A stretch of 64,000 nt of DNA from Fragum whitleyi (lineage: Eukaryota > Mollusca > Bivalvia > Cardiida > Cardiidae), in assembly GCA_948146395.1 (NCBI GenBank), contig OX411559.1, forward strand, positions 27,719,208 to 27,783,207. The letters run 5' to 3'. The notes under the pieces are model-generated. The model had not been told where the DNA came from. It saw only the letters and a program-made list of their open reading frames with translations, and did not search any database. The stretch's first letter is position 1, and each line of letters starts with the position of its first letter. The position numbers and the translations under genes are program-made. This document shows, piece after piece, positions 12,109 to 24,634 of the stretch.

Positions 12109-13232
12109 AGAGTAGGTCCGGGTAATTCCATATGTGCGGGAAATTCCGTACACTTGAATAAATTACGTATTTCAAGTTAAATGCATTTCAAATGATTTAA
12201 GAAATAAACCTGGTTTTAAAAAAGCCAATATACCTCAAACCATTTATCGGATAATTAGCACGCAATCATAACCCTATGTTTTGCTTATCGCCAATTTAAG
12301 GCGGCACTAACTGACTCACTCCCTAATTCTCAAATACCCAGTCAGATAAGTACGAAAAGGTCACTTGGTACCATCTGTCCAAATGTCTGTATAAATACCG
12401 AATGCTTACGTGAATTGTGTATAAAAGTTTAACTTATTGAAAAATAAGAAATACCTTTCACTCTCCTAGTAGTATTTTTTGTCAAACCGAGTCCTTTGTA
12501 GTTAAAAAGAGATTTTTCATACTGTACGGAATTAGCCCACATTTAAAATGTACAATTGTAGGGCGAGGCTAATTTCGTACAGGCAAATATTATTTTACCC
12601 ATGAAGATCTTAACAAGTTATGATTGACAATATATATTCGTTTAGGATAATCAAAACCTTGTAACTGCAGGTTGAAAAGGCTTGAGTAACGTGCATGTGC
12701 CCTAGGTCCCGGAGCAATTAGTTTTTCTTCGAGAAACAGTTTAGCCTAATGAAGCAGTAGTTACTGTGTTTTGATTGCCTAGTGAACGTTTAAAGTTTTG
12801 GCAGTGGATGCGCAAATCCGCCTACCATGCATGATGAGGAGGTCCAATTATTTCCTCATAGTCTCGCTACACTAAATACTTAGTACTAGTCCTTAGCCCA
12901 TGCTTGCCTTTTATGAACATTTAACCTCAAAATCATGAATATGCTCCATCCACCAAACTAAGCTATTACTTTTACCGCCCCGTTATTCATAACCGATTTT
13001 CCCGACGAAGCTTACAGATTAAACGCTTATGTACGGAATTGGCCGGTATCAGCTACTGTCCTTTATTGTGATTTTTCTGATCATATGGCATAGTTTTAAG
13101 AGTTAAATAAGGAGTATTCGCTAGAAGAAATATAATATCATTAAAAAAGTATGCTATCATGATCGTTGTTAAAGAGATGTTCTCAAAATAATGGAAACTA
13201 TCCAAATCCACGGAATTACCCGGACCGACTCT
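12109..13232. repeat. 1.12-kb non-autonomous DNA transposon with terminal inverted repeats
   Basis: The left end AGAGTAGGTCCGGGTAATTCC and right end GGAATTACCCGGACCGACTCT are inverted repeats of about 21 bp with one mismatch. GTACGGAATT-like motifs recur inside. No transposase ORF was seen. Confidence 0.75.
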
Positions 13233-14669
13233 GAGCGACAATGAGCTGGCTCATTTTTGGCATGAAGGTTAAAATCATCATGCATATCTTTTAATGTAAA
13301 GGTAAAGGTCAAACTTCTAAAATATTGCTGTTTTGCAGGGCATTAGTGATTTACAAACACATCTTGTTTAGAATAATTCAGGAATACATGTAGTTGCGTT
13401 AAGTAGTATTTTTAGGTCATATGTATAGGAATAAAAAAGAAACTGAATCAAAGTTATAAACCTAATATGTAATATTTCTTTTCCTTAGTAATAAAAATAT
13501 TGTATATTTTATGTATTGTTAGTGTATAACATTTAAAGTTTTAACCAGCTTTTAGGCATCTTTCAAAAATAAAAAAATAGTAACAACAACAACAACAACA
13601 ACTAAAACTCTAGGTAAATAGCAGGCACTGCAATCTCTACTTTTTGTCGTAGAAGTCCAAATACAGTACATCTTGGTCAAGCTACCAGGTCTATTAAGTG
13701 ATCACTTTCATTAAGTGACAGTTTTTCAAAATCCCTCTTTTTACATATCTTAAATAGTAATATGATTGGTCTAAAAATAATTGTAAGTGAATCATATATT
13801 GTTTAAACCCTTAAGAACTATTCTATTGAGTTTTAACAACCTGTGATTATTTAGAAATTCGCAAGGATATACATATGCAAATACAATTATGTTTCTAATT
13901 CATAAACAAAATGTGTACTAAGTGGCAATTCTCTCCAATGTCCATATTGTAGTGGTCCTGTAAGTGGTCGCTTATTGCACAATTTACTGTTTATAACATT
14001 TGGTTGTTTGATTTTTAAGGCATTAATTTAAACTACAAATATGATATTTTTACTCATGTAGAGAATTTATAGTCTCAATATTTTGATTCTCCATGTGACA
14101 CTGGAATTCTCTGCATTCCAATCAAATTGCCATACTAGTTTGTCAACAAATTGTTCCAAATAAAAGGTATTTGCTGACAAAAAGAGCTACCTTTCTGAAC
14201 ATCTGTCATTCATCAAAGCATACTAAGATTAATAAGGAACAAGGAATTAAAGTGATGGTTTCTGAAGTATATTTATTCACTTACATATCTTTTTCATTGG
14301 AAACAAAGAATCAATTACTTAATTTGACTATCATAATTAAGATGATCTAAATTCGTTTAAGAAAAAAACCTTTAGGCAAATTACTTATTTTGCCTTGAAC
14401 ATATCTAGCATATGATGGGTAAACTTGAAGCTTACCAGAAATTCTTACTGTTAATATAGCTTTCAGGAAATGAAAAATCATATTATTTATTTACTGTATT
14501 GTAACTTGATATTGGTTATGTGAAGGTATTTGAGATGAATTACAGTTCATTTCAAAGAAGAAATTTGATTTGTGGCAAAGCTGCAATAGAATTAGTATAT
14601 CTGTATTGTGTGTGGTAGAAGGGTATAACCCAGACTTACTTGCATGTTTTGTTTGTTTTTATTCACCAG

Positions 14670-14822
14670 TCCCCCAAATGTGATGCGAACAATGGAATCC
14701 AGTAATCAAACACCGTTAAATAACAATCATTCAGTGACACCCCTACAAGGGGACCGTAAATTATCCCCGGCAGAGGAAAGAGCGCTTCAAGCCGAAAAAA
14801 GGGCGGCTTCTCGACAAGCTAG
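14670..14822 (+). CDS. scrib: scribble homologue, exon with the conserved C-terminal Scribble block (first half)
   Basis: 153-nt exon, phase 2 at both ends, acceptor TTCACCAG and donor GCTAG|GTGTGT. The second half reads KLSPAEERALQAEKRAASRQ. This is very close to the human SCRIB C-terminal segment as I remember it (LSPAELRALEAEKRALWRAAR), and is the main basis for naming the gene. The first half is Ser/Thr/Asn-rich linker. Scribble is a LAP-family scaffold of the basolateral Scribble/Dlg/Lgl polarity module. This part of it lies after the four PDZ domains and is a predicted charged helix, not an enzyme. Confidence 0.9.
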
Positions 14823-16928
14823 GTGTGTTTTATTTTAACCTGTTTGTGACATTTCCAGCAATTCAACATTTGTGCCAAGTTAAAACTTGGATCAGCCTGT
14901 GTATGTATTTGTACAGTCTGATCAGATTCTTCATCATTTTCTCTGGAGTTTATTAGTTTCTGATTCAAGACCTCTTAACACAAGCAAGTAATATTGTTAC
15001 TATACAGACTGCTAAATGTCTGCACTCTATATGCATTGAAAATTGTTGGAATTATCACTTAGGGTTCCCCTTGTTTTCAGTATACACAGTGTATGATAAG
15101 CAGTGAACTGTGATTTCATTGTACAGTCATTTGTAATTTTAGGTTTGTTTTGATATTACCTAGTCTGAAATAAATGTACGCTACATGTAAGGGGTAAACC
15201 AAAACTGGTAACTATTGCTTCAATTAGCTAATTTAGCTTTAGTTACAGTATCAATATTTTTTACCTTTTTAATAATGTCTCTTCTTGCATTCCATTTCAT
15301 TGCAATTCAATTTAGTTACAAATGAAAGATATTTTACTATTGAAAGAATACTCTAAGAATCAAATAAATGTGAAATCAGAATGTAACAATTGGACAAAGC
15401 TTTAATTTTAAATTAAAATAAACATCAAAATTGCAAAGGTCTTTTCCCGAAATTAATAATGCTGACTGTACAGAAGTTTTGCAAATGACTGTACAAAGAA
15501 ACCATGTTACACTTTCTAGACTGTAGTTTTTCCCCAGATTGTTCGTGTTGTTTATAATGGCTTGTAACTATAAGATTTGAGTGCAATTTTTTGTGAAGTA
15601 AAGCTTGTATTAACCAATAATAGATGTCTATAAATAGACATTGATGCTTGAATATTATACTTTCAACACTTAAGTTTTTAACTTGAGGAAATATTATATA
15701 ACAATTTCTTTTTAAAGAAACCCTTGAGAAAATATTATATAACAATTTCTTTTTAAAGAAACCATATGAAATACTCCCGAAGCTTCTACATCATATTAAA
15801 GAACCCATAGAAATTTAATGTAACACCAGATGGGCACTATTTTATATCATGTATGTTTTCCAATTTTATGATGTAATGACTTGCATCCACATTTTGGGGT
15901 TTTGGTCTGATCCTTTTACATTAAGGAGCTTTCTATATATGTTGTGTGTTATTTCTGTCTGTGTTGTCATTTGAATTTTGTGTGATATTAATCAAGTATT
16001 GCATTATAACTACACAATATGCTACCTTAGACCTTCAACCATCAGACAAAATTTATACATGTAATGCCATATCTGTTAAATGAGGGTATTTCAAATTTCT
16101 TCAAAATGAATTACTATAAGACTATTTATTTTCATTTCAAGAAAACACAGGTTGAGCTTAACTTCAGAAATAATGATATAAAAAATCGGCTGAACTTAGA
16201 TTTCATGCAGAATGTAACATTTTTTTCCAGCATATAACTAAGGCTTATAATTTAAAGACATGGTACTTGGATCACCAAGCCTAGAAAAGAATATTTGAAA
16301 AACTTTATACTTTATATAATGATAGAGATGTTTGATTGTCATAACAAAATATCCATCAAAGGGGTTTTGATAATCACAACAACAACAAGAAAACATTCCA
16401 TTAAATTGTAATGGTTACAGGGCAAGATAGATTTGGAAATCAAAAAAAAAGGTGAGAAATAAAACAACTGAGAAAGGCAGTTCTCTGTGTAGGTAGTGAA
16501 TGCTGTCATGCTGAACCCCAAATATTCCCTGCTTTTGCAAGTTATAGACAAACATCAGCCTGCACATATGTGCAGTCTGATGTTAGTCTACACCACCTGT
16601 TTCTCACTTTAAAATCAGAATTGTCAAAAGATTTAGCTTTTCAAATAAAAAATGACCTACAGTTGGGACTTTCAGTGCTTTTTGTCCTTTGATTTTGATG
16701 AAAATTTATAGCCAAAATTTATTCAGAATGACAAGGGTTAACAGGCTTACAGTTACATAAAAACATGTACTGAGAGAGCCATGTTGGCTCTGTGGGCAGT
16801 GCACTAGACTAGCTTGGTGAGTTATAAGCCATACAAAATACCTGATGAAAGATTATCTGTCTCTCATTAATTAACAAATGAATGTTACTCTACAAATACA
16901 GACTGAGAAGAATGGGCTTTAGATTGTG

Positions 16929-17190
16929 TTTGCTTGTTTGAATTGGGTTGATGCTGCTTTCAACAATCTTTCAGTTATATTGCATGACTGGAGCACCGAA
17001 CAATGAATTTCTAGTATTTCTCACACCAGTACTAGCACTACAACCTTTTCTAGCATCCAGCTGCTATCCTACATAGGTCTACAATTAGAAACCAATTGGT
17101 GGAAGACAAAATTTCAGAAAGGATGAGCGCCGCTTCCAGCAATTGACTCCAGGACTTTTTGAATGATAGTCTGACATGCTACCATTGCAC
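16929..17190 (-). repeat. degenerate SINE, minus strand
   Basis: It carries the SINE tail and body (GATGCTGCTTTCAACA, TTCAGTTATATTGC, GTCTACAATTA) and a decayed tRNA-like head near 17130-17190. Confidence 0.6.
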
Positions 17191-17332
17191 TATGACAGCA
17201 GCAACAATGTGTTTGTATAACTAATGAAATTATTGTCAAATCTAATTGAAAATCACAAAATAATTCTGATGGGAAAAGAATTAATATTTAATAAAAACAC
17301 TCTGTATTTTAATATTTTGGCTAAAATTACCT

Positions 17333-17503
17333 TTTTTAAGAAAAATGAAATTAATCTTAACACTACTACATAATAATATAAATCAATACACCCATTTATT
17401 TTATTTCATAAAGGATATCCTTTATATGATAAAATAAAATGGCTATATTGATTTATATTATTATTTAGTTGTCCTAAGATTGTTTCACTTTTCTTGAAAA
17501 AGA
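17333..17503. repeat. 170-bp fold-back element
   Basis: Two long AT-rich arms (AATATAAATCAATA / TATTGATTTATATT; CATTTATTTTATTTCATA / TATGATAAAATAAAATGG) meet at AAGGATATCCTT. It sits in the intron just before the 17595 exon. Confidence 0.8.
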
Positions 17504-17594
17504 AAGTTTTTGCCAAATATTGAAATACTGAGTGTTTCTATTAAATATAAAAATCTAATTAATGTCATTATTATGTTATGATGACTGATTTCAG

Positions 17595-17706
17595 GATGAA
17601 GGATCTTGAGGACGACGCTATTCGAGCACAAGCCGTGATTGTGAAGGCCCAGGAACTTCAGAAAGATGAAAATAAGGCAGCCACAAATCAAAACGGGGAA
17701 CCTGAG
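17595..17706 (+). CDS. scrib: scribble homologue, exon with the conserved C-terminal Scribble block (second half)
   Basis: 112-nt exon, phase 2 start and phase 0 end, acceptor CTGATTTCAG and donor GAG|GTATTA. It continues the block of the previous exon: RMKDLEDDAIRAQAVIVKAQ, matching the vertebrate ARMKSLEQDALRAQMVL segment. After that it is Lys/Asn/Glu-rich. A 170-bp fold-back element (17333-17503) ends 91 bp before the acceptor. Confidence 0.9.
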
Positions 17707-18347
17707 GTATTACACTCTATAAATATGTCTGATACTGCAGATTTGTTAAAATGAAAATTGTGTGAGGTTGATAACCAGCTCTCAGACATTAAAATTTTGG
17801 CATTTTAAAGTCATTCTGACATGCCAACTTTGTCTCACATTAATCAGTGAATGATATGTAGTAAGCCTTGATGAAATGATGGCTGGGATGAAATGTCCTG
17901 GTTGTACTGGTGTGAGAAAAGACAGGAAGAACCATGGCTAGCTGTACCAGTTGTAAAACTGAAATACTAGTTTTTTAAGAAAAAAGGTGTTAATGAAAAA
18001 TTTCTTGACAGTTCTATTGATTCAGTTGTCACATCAGGGCGCAAACTGTAAAAAATACAAATTTGAAACAAATAGTTAAGAGACCTCATGTCACTGAAAA
18101 ATGAAGCACTGTTGCAAGACAACCAAGATTGCAGTTGAAAAATTATTTTTATTGCATCTACTGTGTTATGTAAAATATGACAGTTTTGCTTCGATACTTT
18201 CTGGTCATTTGCTCCAATTTTGTAGCATGATATCACTTTGCATGATTATTTTGAAAGTATTATTAGGATACAATGAAATAATTCTTTTTGTCACTGTCCA
18301 CTGTTTAGTAATAACAACACTTTTCCCGTTTTGCACGCTGCCCATAG

Positions 18348-18545
18348 GTTGGTAAGACCACTAGTTTAATCACTCGGTCCCCTAAACTTATAATTACTCG
18401 TAGAACCGGAGACACCTCTGTCAAGGAGAGGTCCCAAGTTTTGGACGAGAAAGTCTCACGTAAAACGGTACAGGTTGTCGATAATAAAACGGGCAAACCA
18501 AGCATACAAACGTTACAAATGGTGCAAAAGGTGGTGGAAACTGAG
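18348..18545 (+). CDS. scrib: scribble homologue, C-terminal tail exon
   Basis: 198-nt exon, phase 0 at both ends, so skipping or keeping it preserves frame. The acceptor is CTGCCCATAG and the donor GAG|GTACAA. It encodes a basic, Ser/Thr/Val-rich stretch starting VGKTTSLITRSPKLIITRR and ending QKVVETE. I recognise no domain. It lies beyond the part conserved with vertebrates, and its place in Scribble is inferred from frame and order only. Confidence 0.7.
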
Positions 18546-19722
18546 GTACAAACTTGGTGGTGGTCTTATGTTGTCAACCTGGTGTAACTTTAGATAACGG
18601 AGGAACTGATTTACCCATTTTATGGGCATTTGGGAAAAAAAGTTTGGCAAAGCATGTAACAGTTTGTAGCTACCTTAATGTTTATGAGCATTTACAACTG
18701 CTTTACACTTAGATAATGACATTGAAATTTAGATTATAAATTTACGCCTGTCTCTTGCCAAATGGTAGATAATGATAAATAGAACGCTCCATTTGAGGCA
18801 CAGAAAAGATATTGTGGTGAGAAAAAAGCCAGGTTTCATTGTTAAATGTTCAAACCACCACAATATGATAATGATTTAGACTGAGATATTGTAAAAAATA
18901 GCATGAAGCAACATTTATCTAATCTTTTGTTTTATATAACAAATTGTTTAATGAGGTCCTTCTTATCTGAAGTTTCCTATCCTGTGTTGTATAATTTGGT
19001 TACTGGGTATGTCATTTTGACCATATTTGTGTGTCATTTCAAGGGTTTATTTTGGCTTATTTGTATTCACAATGTGCATTCAAAACTGCTCTTTTTTCAA
19101 TTTTTTGTGTTAGCTATTAAATTTATATCTATCACAAAGTCATGCATTCAGCTTGGACTCATATGAAAAAAAGTATTAGAGAAAAAAAATAATTGATCCT
19201 TAGGCTACCCACCCACAAGAAATCTCCTAAGGTATAGATATTTTTATGTATTTTTGAAATCTTCTGTGTCCATGTCATTTCAACAGCTACAGAAATCTTT
19301 GGTAGACACTATAGGCTTAGAGCAGTCTGAAAAGATGACAGTCTCATCTAAGACTACACTGCCTGAATTGTGCTTGCTGAGTCATGATAATTTCTGGCAG
19401 CCAAAACAAGATAACATTGATATTTTAAGACACTTATTATATGTTATTCTATTTATCATTCAATTATTTTCAGCGCTCTATTAAATAAACCCTTATAAAT
19501 CGAAGAAATTCAGATGAAAGTGTATGCAAATTGTTTCTAAAAATAGACTGCCTGATATCATGTTATGTTATCAGACAGGTGTTATCAGGTTAATTCAGGC
19601 TTCATTGCATGATAAAATTCTTTTTTTTTTTGTCTGAAAAAAAAAATCAGCAGTACAAAGGTTAACAAACAGAATGTTTGCCTTTTTGTTCCTATTGATT
19701 TCTTCATATACCTTTGGTATAG

Positions 19723-19791
19723 GGAGATGCATTTGTGACACAAACTGATCAAAAGGAAAGGTCAACAGTAGTCCTCTACATATATAACAAG
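19723..19791 (+). CDS. possible cassette exon of the scribble homologue
   Basis: 69 nt, phase 0 on both sides, acceptor TTTGGTATAG and donor AAG|GTACAG. It reads GDAFVTQTDQKERSTV plus LYIYNK with no stop. Because it is a multiple of three and phase 0, it would fit between the 18348-18545 and 20254-20336 exons without disturbing the frame. The acceptor tract is mediocre and the open stretch is short, so it may be chance. Confidence 0.3.
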
Positions 19792-20253
19792 GTACAGACT
19801 GTCTGTATACTTAAATATCAAATAAATTGAATAACTGTATCTTGTGTGTTTTTTGGTTTTTGTGAGAGAATTATAAAACAGAGAATTTTAAGGGCCATGT
19901 CATAAAATATCAAAAAGCATAGGATTTAGATGTGATCTAGAATCAAAATCTATTTTCAGATTATACACTCAGGTATTTACAAATCAAGAGCAATAAAGAT
20001 TAATTTATATTATAACTTTCCTGCACAATGAAATAATTTGAACTCCCTGTGATTTAATATGTGAGCAATTATTGTTGTAACAAACAATTTCACTTTTTAT
20101 CACAAAATTTTACATCCTATTACATGTTTGCTTTCCAATTTGTACCAACTGTAATTGTCGTCTGCAATATCTAACAATTTGAGCCATGTAAAAATTCATA
20201 AAAAATAGAAAAGAAAGGAGTAGAGATGACATTTTGGAAATTCTCTTTTGTAG

Positions 20254-20336
20254 GTCGAAGTTACCAAACGGCAGATAATAGAGCTCAATATAGACGAAAA
20301 TAGCACTTCACAATTAAGCAGTTCAAATGAAAGTCG
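20254..20336 (+). CDS. scrib: scribble homologue, C-terminal tail exon
   Basis: 83-nt exon, phase 0 start and phase 2 end, acceptor CTCTTTTGTAG and donor TCG|GTAAGT. It encodes VEVTKRQIIELNIDEN followed by a Ser-rich end. If the donor is not used, the frame stops two codons later (TAA at 20338-20340). Intron retention or a poly(A) site here would then give a short, vertebrate-like Scribble lacking the 984-codon tail. Confidence 0.7.
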
Positions 20337-20539
20337 GTAAGTATAAAACACAGCAACCAAACCAAACTACAATAGCTTCAAACTGAAAATGGGACATGGT
20401 AACAGCCCAGTTGGCATTACACATTTTTCAAGTCATTGGGAACCGCCATTTTGATCCATGTTCTAGGCAAAGATCCTTTATAACGTTTTTAGCTCGGCTA
20501 TTTGTAGAATAGGTACAATATAGGGTTGATTCACGTTTT

Positions 20540-20645
20540 TGAGGGCGTTAACATTTGCAGAGACCCGAAAAATGGTTAACACCTGAGTGCCAAGCACAAG
20601 GGTGTTAAAGCATTTTGAGGGTCTCTGCAAATGTTAATGCCTGAA
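20540..20645. repeat. fold-back element
   Basis: GGGCGTTAACATTTGCAGAGAC pairs with GTCTCTGCAAATGTTAATGC. Confidence 0.7.
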
Positions 20646-20972
20646 GAGTAAAATTTTTCATAAGAGTAAAATTATTTCATATAAGAGATAAAACCATTTT
20701 CAAACCTACTTTTATGCCATCATGCATTACACCGTCCATCTTGTTTATACCGATGTTGCTTGTTAAATTTATGACATCACACAATTTAACGCGGGATTTA
20801 GAAGATGTCTTTAGGTATGCTCTGTAATCATGTTGGCCAAGGAAACTGATAAAGTGTATAGGCCCAGACAGAGAATATTTAAATTAAAAAGCTGGGCGTT
20901 AACGGCACATGAATTTACTGATTAATCCACATTTTCTCTCGTTAACGCCTGGATTTTACTTGTTAAGGTATG

Positions 20973-21155
20973 CCTTTTTATGCCCCCGATAGGGAGGCAT
21001 AATAAATTTGACTTGTCCGTCCGTCCGTCCGTCTGTCCGTCCGTCTGTCCGTCCGTCCGTCATTCCGTCCAAAAACTTTAACATTGGCCATAACTTCCTT
21101 ATTACTATCAAAGCGGTGTCGGGGGCATTGTCATCTTACAGTGACAGCTCTTGTT
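20973..21155 (+). repeat. short TATGCCCCC element with TCCGTCC array
   Basis: It opens TATGCCCCCGATAGGGAGGC and ends GGGGGCATTGTCATCTTACA plus AGTGACAGCTCTTGTT. Inside are TCCG/TCTG tetranucleotide repeats and TTGGCCATAACTTCC. Confidence 0.75.
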
Positions 21156-21317
21156 ACGACCTGAAAACATACATTTTATGCAATAATACATGTTTAATAT
21201 GCAAGCTTTACATAGATTATGTAATTTTCATTACGCACAGTAAGTAGATTTGTACCTTTATTATATGATTGAGTATTTTATTTGTTTCTTAGATCTAAAG
21301 GATTGCAATTATAAGGG

Positions 21318-21469
21318 ATGAGTGTATTTTTCACTGTGTTTATTTGAGTATAAAGTGCAATTGCCTTAGCACATGGCTTGAACATAATGCTCTACGGGCA
21401 TTATTTGCATTTGCTAAGGCAATTGCCATTTATACTCCAATAATTGCAGTGAAAAATACAGTCATCCGT
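21318..21469. repeat. fold-back element
   Basis: GATGAGTGTATTTTTCACTG and TGCAATTGCCTTAGCA pair with TGCTAAGGCAATTGCC and CAGTGAAAAATAC on the other arm. Confidence 0.75.
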
Positions 21470-22734
21470 ATATTGTTTGTGTTTACAGGTAGTGTCCATT
21501 TCCTTCACCCCCATATACCTGTATGAATGTGTTGTTCTGATGAGTGTGTTCTGGCGTAACCTGAGGGCAGTCTGCAATACTTGTGTAATCCACATGCTGT
21601 AGAACAGGCTAAAAATAGTTTAAATTTATCTTGGACACAGTGGACAATTTATAAATCTTTTTAAAGGCTTTAAATTTATAGGCTGGTCCAGACTCAAGGG
21701 AATTCATATTAAAAAGTGCTTAAAAAGTGAGAACATTGTTTAAAAAGAAGAAATGTGCTTATATGCAAATATAAGCTTAAATGCTTTGATGTAAGTTTTT
21801 TCCTAACTAAATCCAGAATGGTCATTAGGATCTTTGAATTTATTGGAAAGAGATGTTTTCTTCCCCTGAAAAGCGGGTAAAAATTTGCTAATAACTTGTA
21901 CAATCTTGTCATCCTGAACATTGGGGTGACATCGTCAACAAAATAAAAAATATGGACAAAGGAATGAATGATTTTAATTGTTATTATTTGATTCACTATA
22001 ACACAAGGTTTGAATGAAATATTATTTCAAAAAATATTTTACATAATTATGCAGTAAAAGCCAATTCAGCTGAGTTCATTTCAATTTTGATAAATATGCT
22101 GATACTTTTGCTTTTGATGAATTGACTCATTAGTTTGTAAAATTATGAGGCATATAATTCACCTATATCTGTTCTAACCCTGACAAAGTAACCTATACCC
22201 TAATTTATTACTACTGATATTTAGTATTCGTCCAGATAAAAAGGAATGTGATAAAATGATAGAAAAACATCATTACAGGGCTAATGTGATTTATATTTGT
22301 TGAAAATGGTGTATGGCACATTGTGAGTGTTAAATCATGTCAATGTTTTATTGATCTTTAAACAAATGTCATATTGATGAACCTATCAGTGAGGGGGGTC
22401 TGTTTAACAGTATGCACCTATCTTAGAAAAATGAACATGAAAATGAATGAAAATTTACATGAAATATATCTTGAAAATAGATATTTAATTCAGAGGTCAA
22501 TCCAAATGGCTGCTTTAAAATCAAAGATACATTAAGGTAGAATTTCGAATTTGGTAACAGAAAATTTAACAAGCATTCCCTGACAACAGCTGTTTAAGCT
22601 GTAATCACTTGGCTCTGGTTGCCCAGACAGAAATAATTACGGTGAAATAAATATGTTGGTAGGAGTGGACTTATCACACAGAATGACCAACTCTACATTT
22701 ATGATCAAAACATGTTTTAAAATGTTTTAGAAAT

Positions 22735-22795
22735 TGTACCCCACTTTGCATGTGTACACGCATGCAAAGTGGGGCACCATTTAAATAAAACTTTA
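22735..22795. repeat. short palindrome
   Basis: CCCCACTTTGCATG / CATGCAAAGTGGGG around TGTACACG. Confidence 0.65.
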
Positions 22796-23620
22796 GAAAA
22801 CTTTTCGAAAAATCGTTTTCATTTTGAAAGCAGGGCTGGATTGATACTGTTCAAATTGCCTTGTTAGTACGTTGTTATGTGATCAAACAAAGATATTGTA
22901 GGTTATGGGAATAGCCCTACTAAAGCCCATTCTTTATCTTTTTTTCGATATCTTGAAGAATGGAGATGATTGAAAGAGTATAAACTTTGAAATATTTTGA
23001 GTTTACCCATTCTGTGATGACAAAACTTTTGTATGGTTAAAATTGAAAATAGCTACAGACACTTTTTTTCCAATAGACAAGAATATATCTTCTTTGTAGG
23101 TATACCTAGTTGATGAAATTCCTTCAAAGTTTTTTGCTTTGAGTTTACAAAGTACTGTCAGACTGTTGTCTTTCTTTTGCTCATTGTTTTTCCTGTGCTT
23201 TTTCCTTGGGGAGTTAAAAATTCAAAAGATTTATTGAATTAAAAAGGGTAATTCATCAAAATATTTCACATGTTGAGCATTTCTATAGGGAGAATATAAT
23301 GTTGCATGATCATACAAGCTTCATAACTACAGCTTTATTCAAAGGAGCAGATTTAGTTGAGCAGGAACACACTGGACTCTAGTTTCAGGGATGTCTGGTT
23401 CAATCCCTTGCTTCTGCAGCGTTTTTGATGGGACTTTTAACTCTTCGAAAGACTTTAGTTGGTTAGTGGGGTTTAAAACTCCATAAAACCAACAGCTGTA
23501 TTCAAGCTGCAGTTATACCCTTTTAGTCACCATTCAATGTTATACTCCTAAAAGCATTTTTGATCACATCTACCATAAGTTTAATGCCAGCTTAATCTTT
23601 TGTAGGTCATTTGATTCATA

Positions 23621-23784
23621 TAAGGTAGTGGACCCGTAATAGTTCTGCAACATTTCGGAATTCATGATCTTTCACAATGTAAAGCAAGGTTTCCTTATGA
23701 AAATCATTAGGAAACCTCAGTTAACACTGTTTAAGTTTATTACTTTCAAAACATTGTGGAACTATTTCAGGTCAGCTGCCTTAA
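23621..23784. repeat. GGTAGTGGACCCGTAA fold-back MITE, copy 1 of 6
   Basis: About 160 bp with near-complete self-complementarity. The ends read TTAAGGTAGTGGACCCGTAA and the reverse. The centre is GAGGTTTCC...GGAAACCTC. Confidence 0.85.
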
Positions 23785-24561
23785 GTCATAAATTTATGTT
23801 AACAGTATGGAAGTAAAGAATATGGAAATAAAGAATATACAAAACTAGAGAGAATACTATAGAATCATTTTATTGCACATTTTATCATAAAGTTTTGTAT
23901 GCTTATGAATAATGGGATGAATAAGGAACAATAGCAATGAGTTAATCTTGTATATGAAATTTCTTGATTGTTTATTGTAAATTAAATTTTTATTGTATCA
24001 AACTTGGCTGATCCAATTTTTACATTTAAGCACATTTTTACACACACATTTTAATCAAGTGCCTAATTCAAAACATTGCGTTCATGTAGCACAATTATGT
24101 TTTTAATATATTATACAGAAAGATTTTGATGAATTGACTCTTTAAGAGATATATATATGTAACATTTTCACAAGCAAGGGAAGTGCAGATAGCTGCAAAG
24201 CTGGTATTCTGTTCATTTAAATCTTTATTGACTATCAATAAACAGCTTTCTCACATAGCTTCCCTTGTTTTCAAAGCCATCAGAGATATCCTTGTGTTGG
24301 ACAACATTCTAAATGACATCATCAAGTAATTTTACGCATGTAATTGCGGTATTTCTATCATCTTGATGCTCAAAAAGAAGTTTTAACATACAAAACTGGC
24401 TTTTATGTGAGAAAAAGAATCTGTTACTTGACTTTATTTGAGACAAGAAGAACTTAACCACGTCTAGAATAGAAAAGATATTAATCTTGCTAAGGCTCGT
24501 TTGATAAGTTCTACACCCGATAAAGATCAGCTTGTCTCAAATAAATTCTCGTGACAGAAAG

Positions 24562-24634
24562 GGTCAGTGCAGCACTATTGTAAGTGCCTATTAATATATA
24601 AGCACTTACAATAGTGTTGCACATACCCCTCGAC
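24562..24634. repeat. short fold-back element (family of 10850)
   Basis: GGGTCAGTGCAGCACTATTG and GTAAGTGCC pair with their complements around a TATTAATATATAA loop. Confidence 0.7.

Noticed and set aside
15425..15745. 106-codon minus-strand ORF in a scribble intron
   Set aside because: Low-complexity AT-rich translation, no Kozak or splice support.
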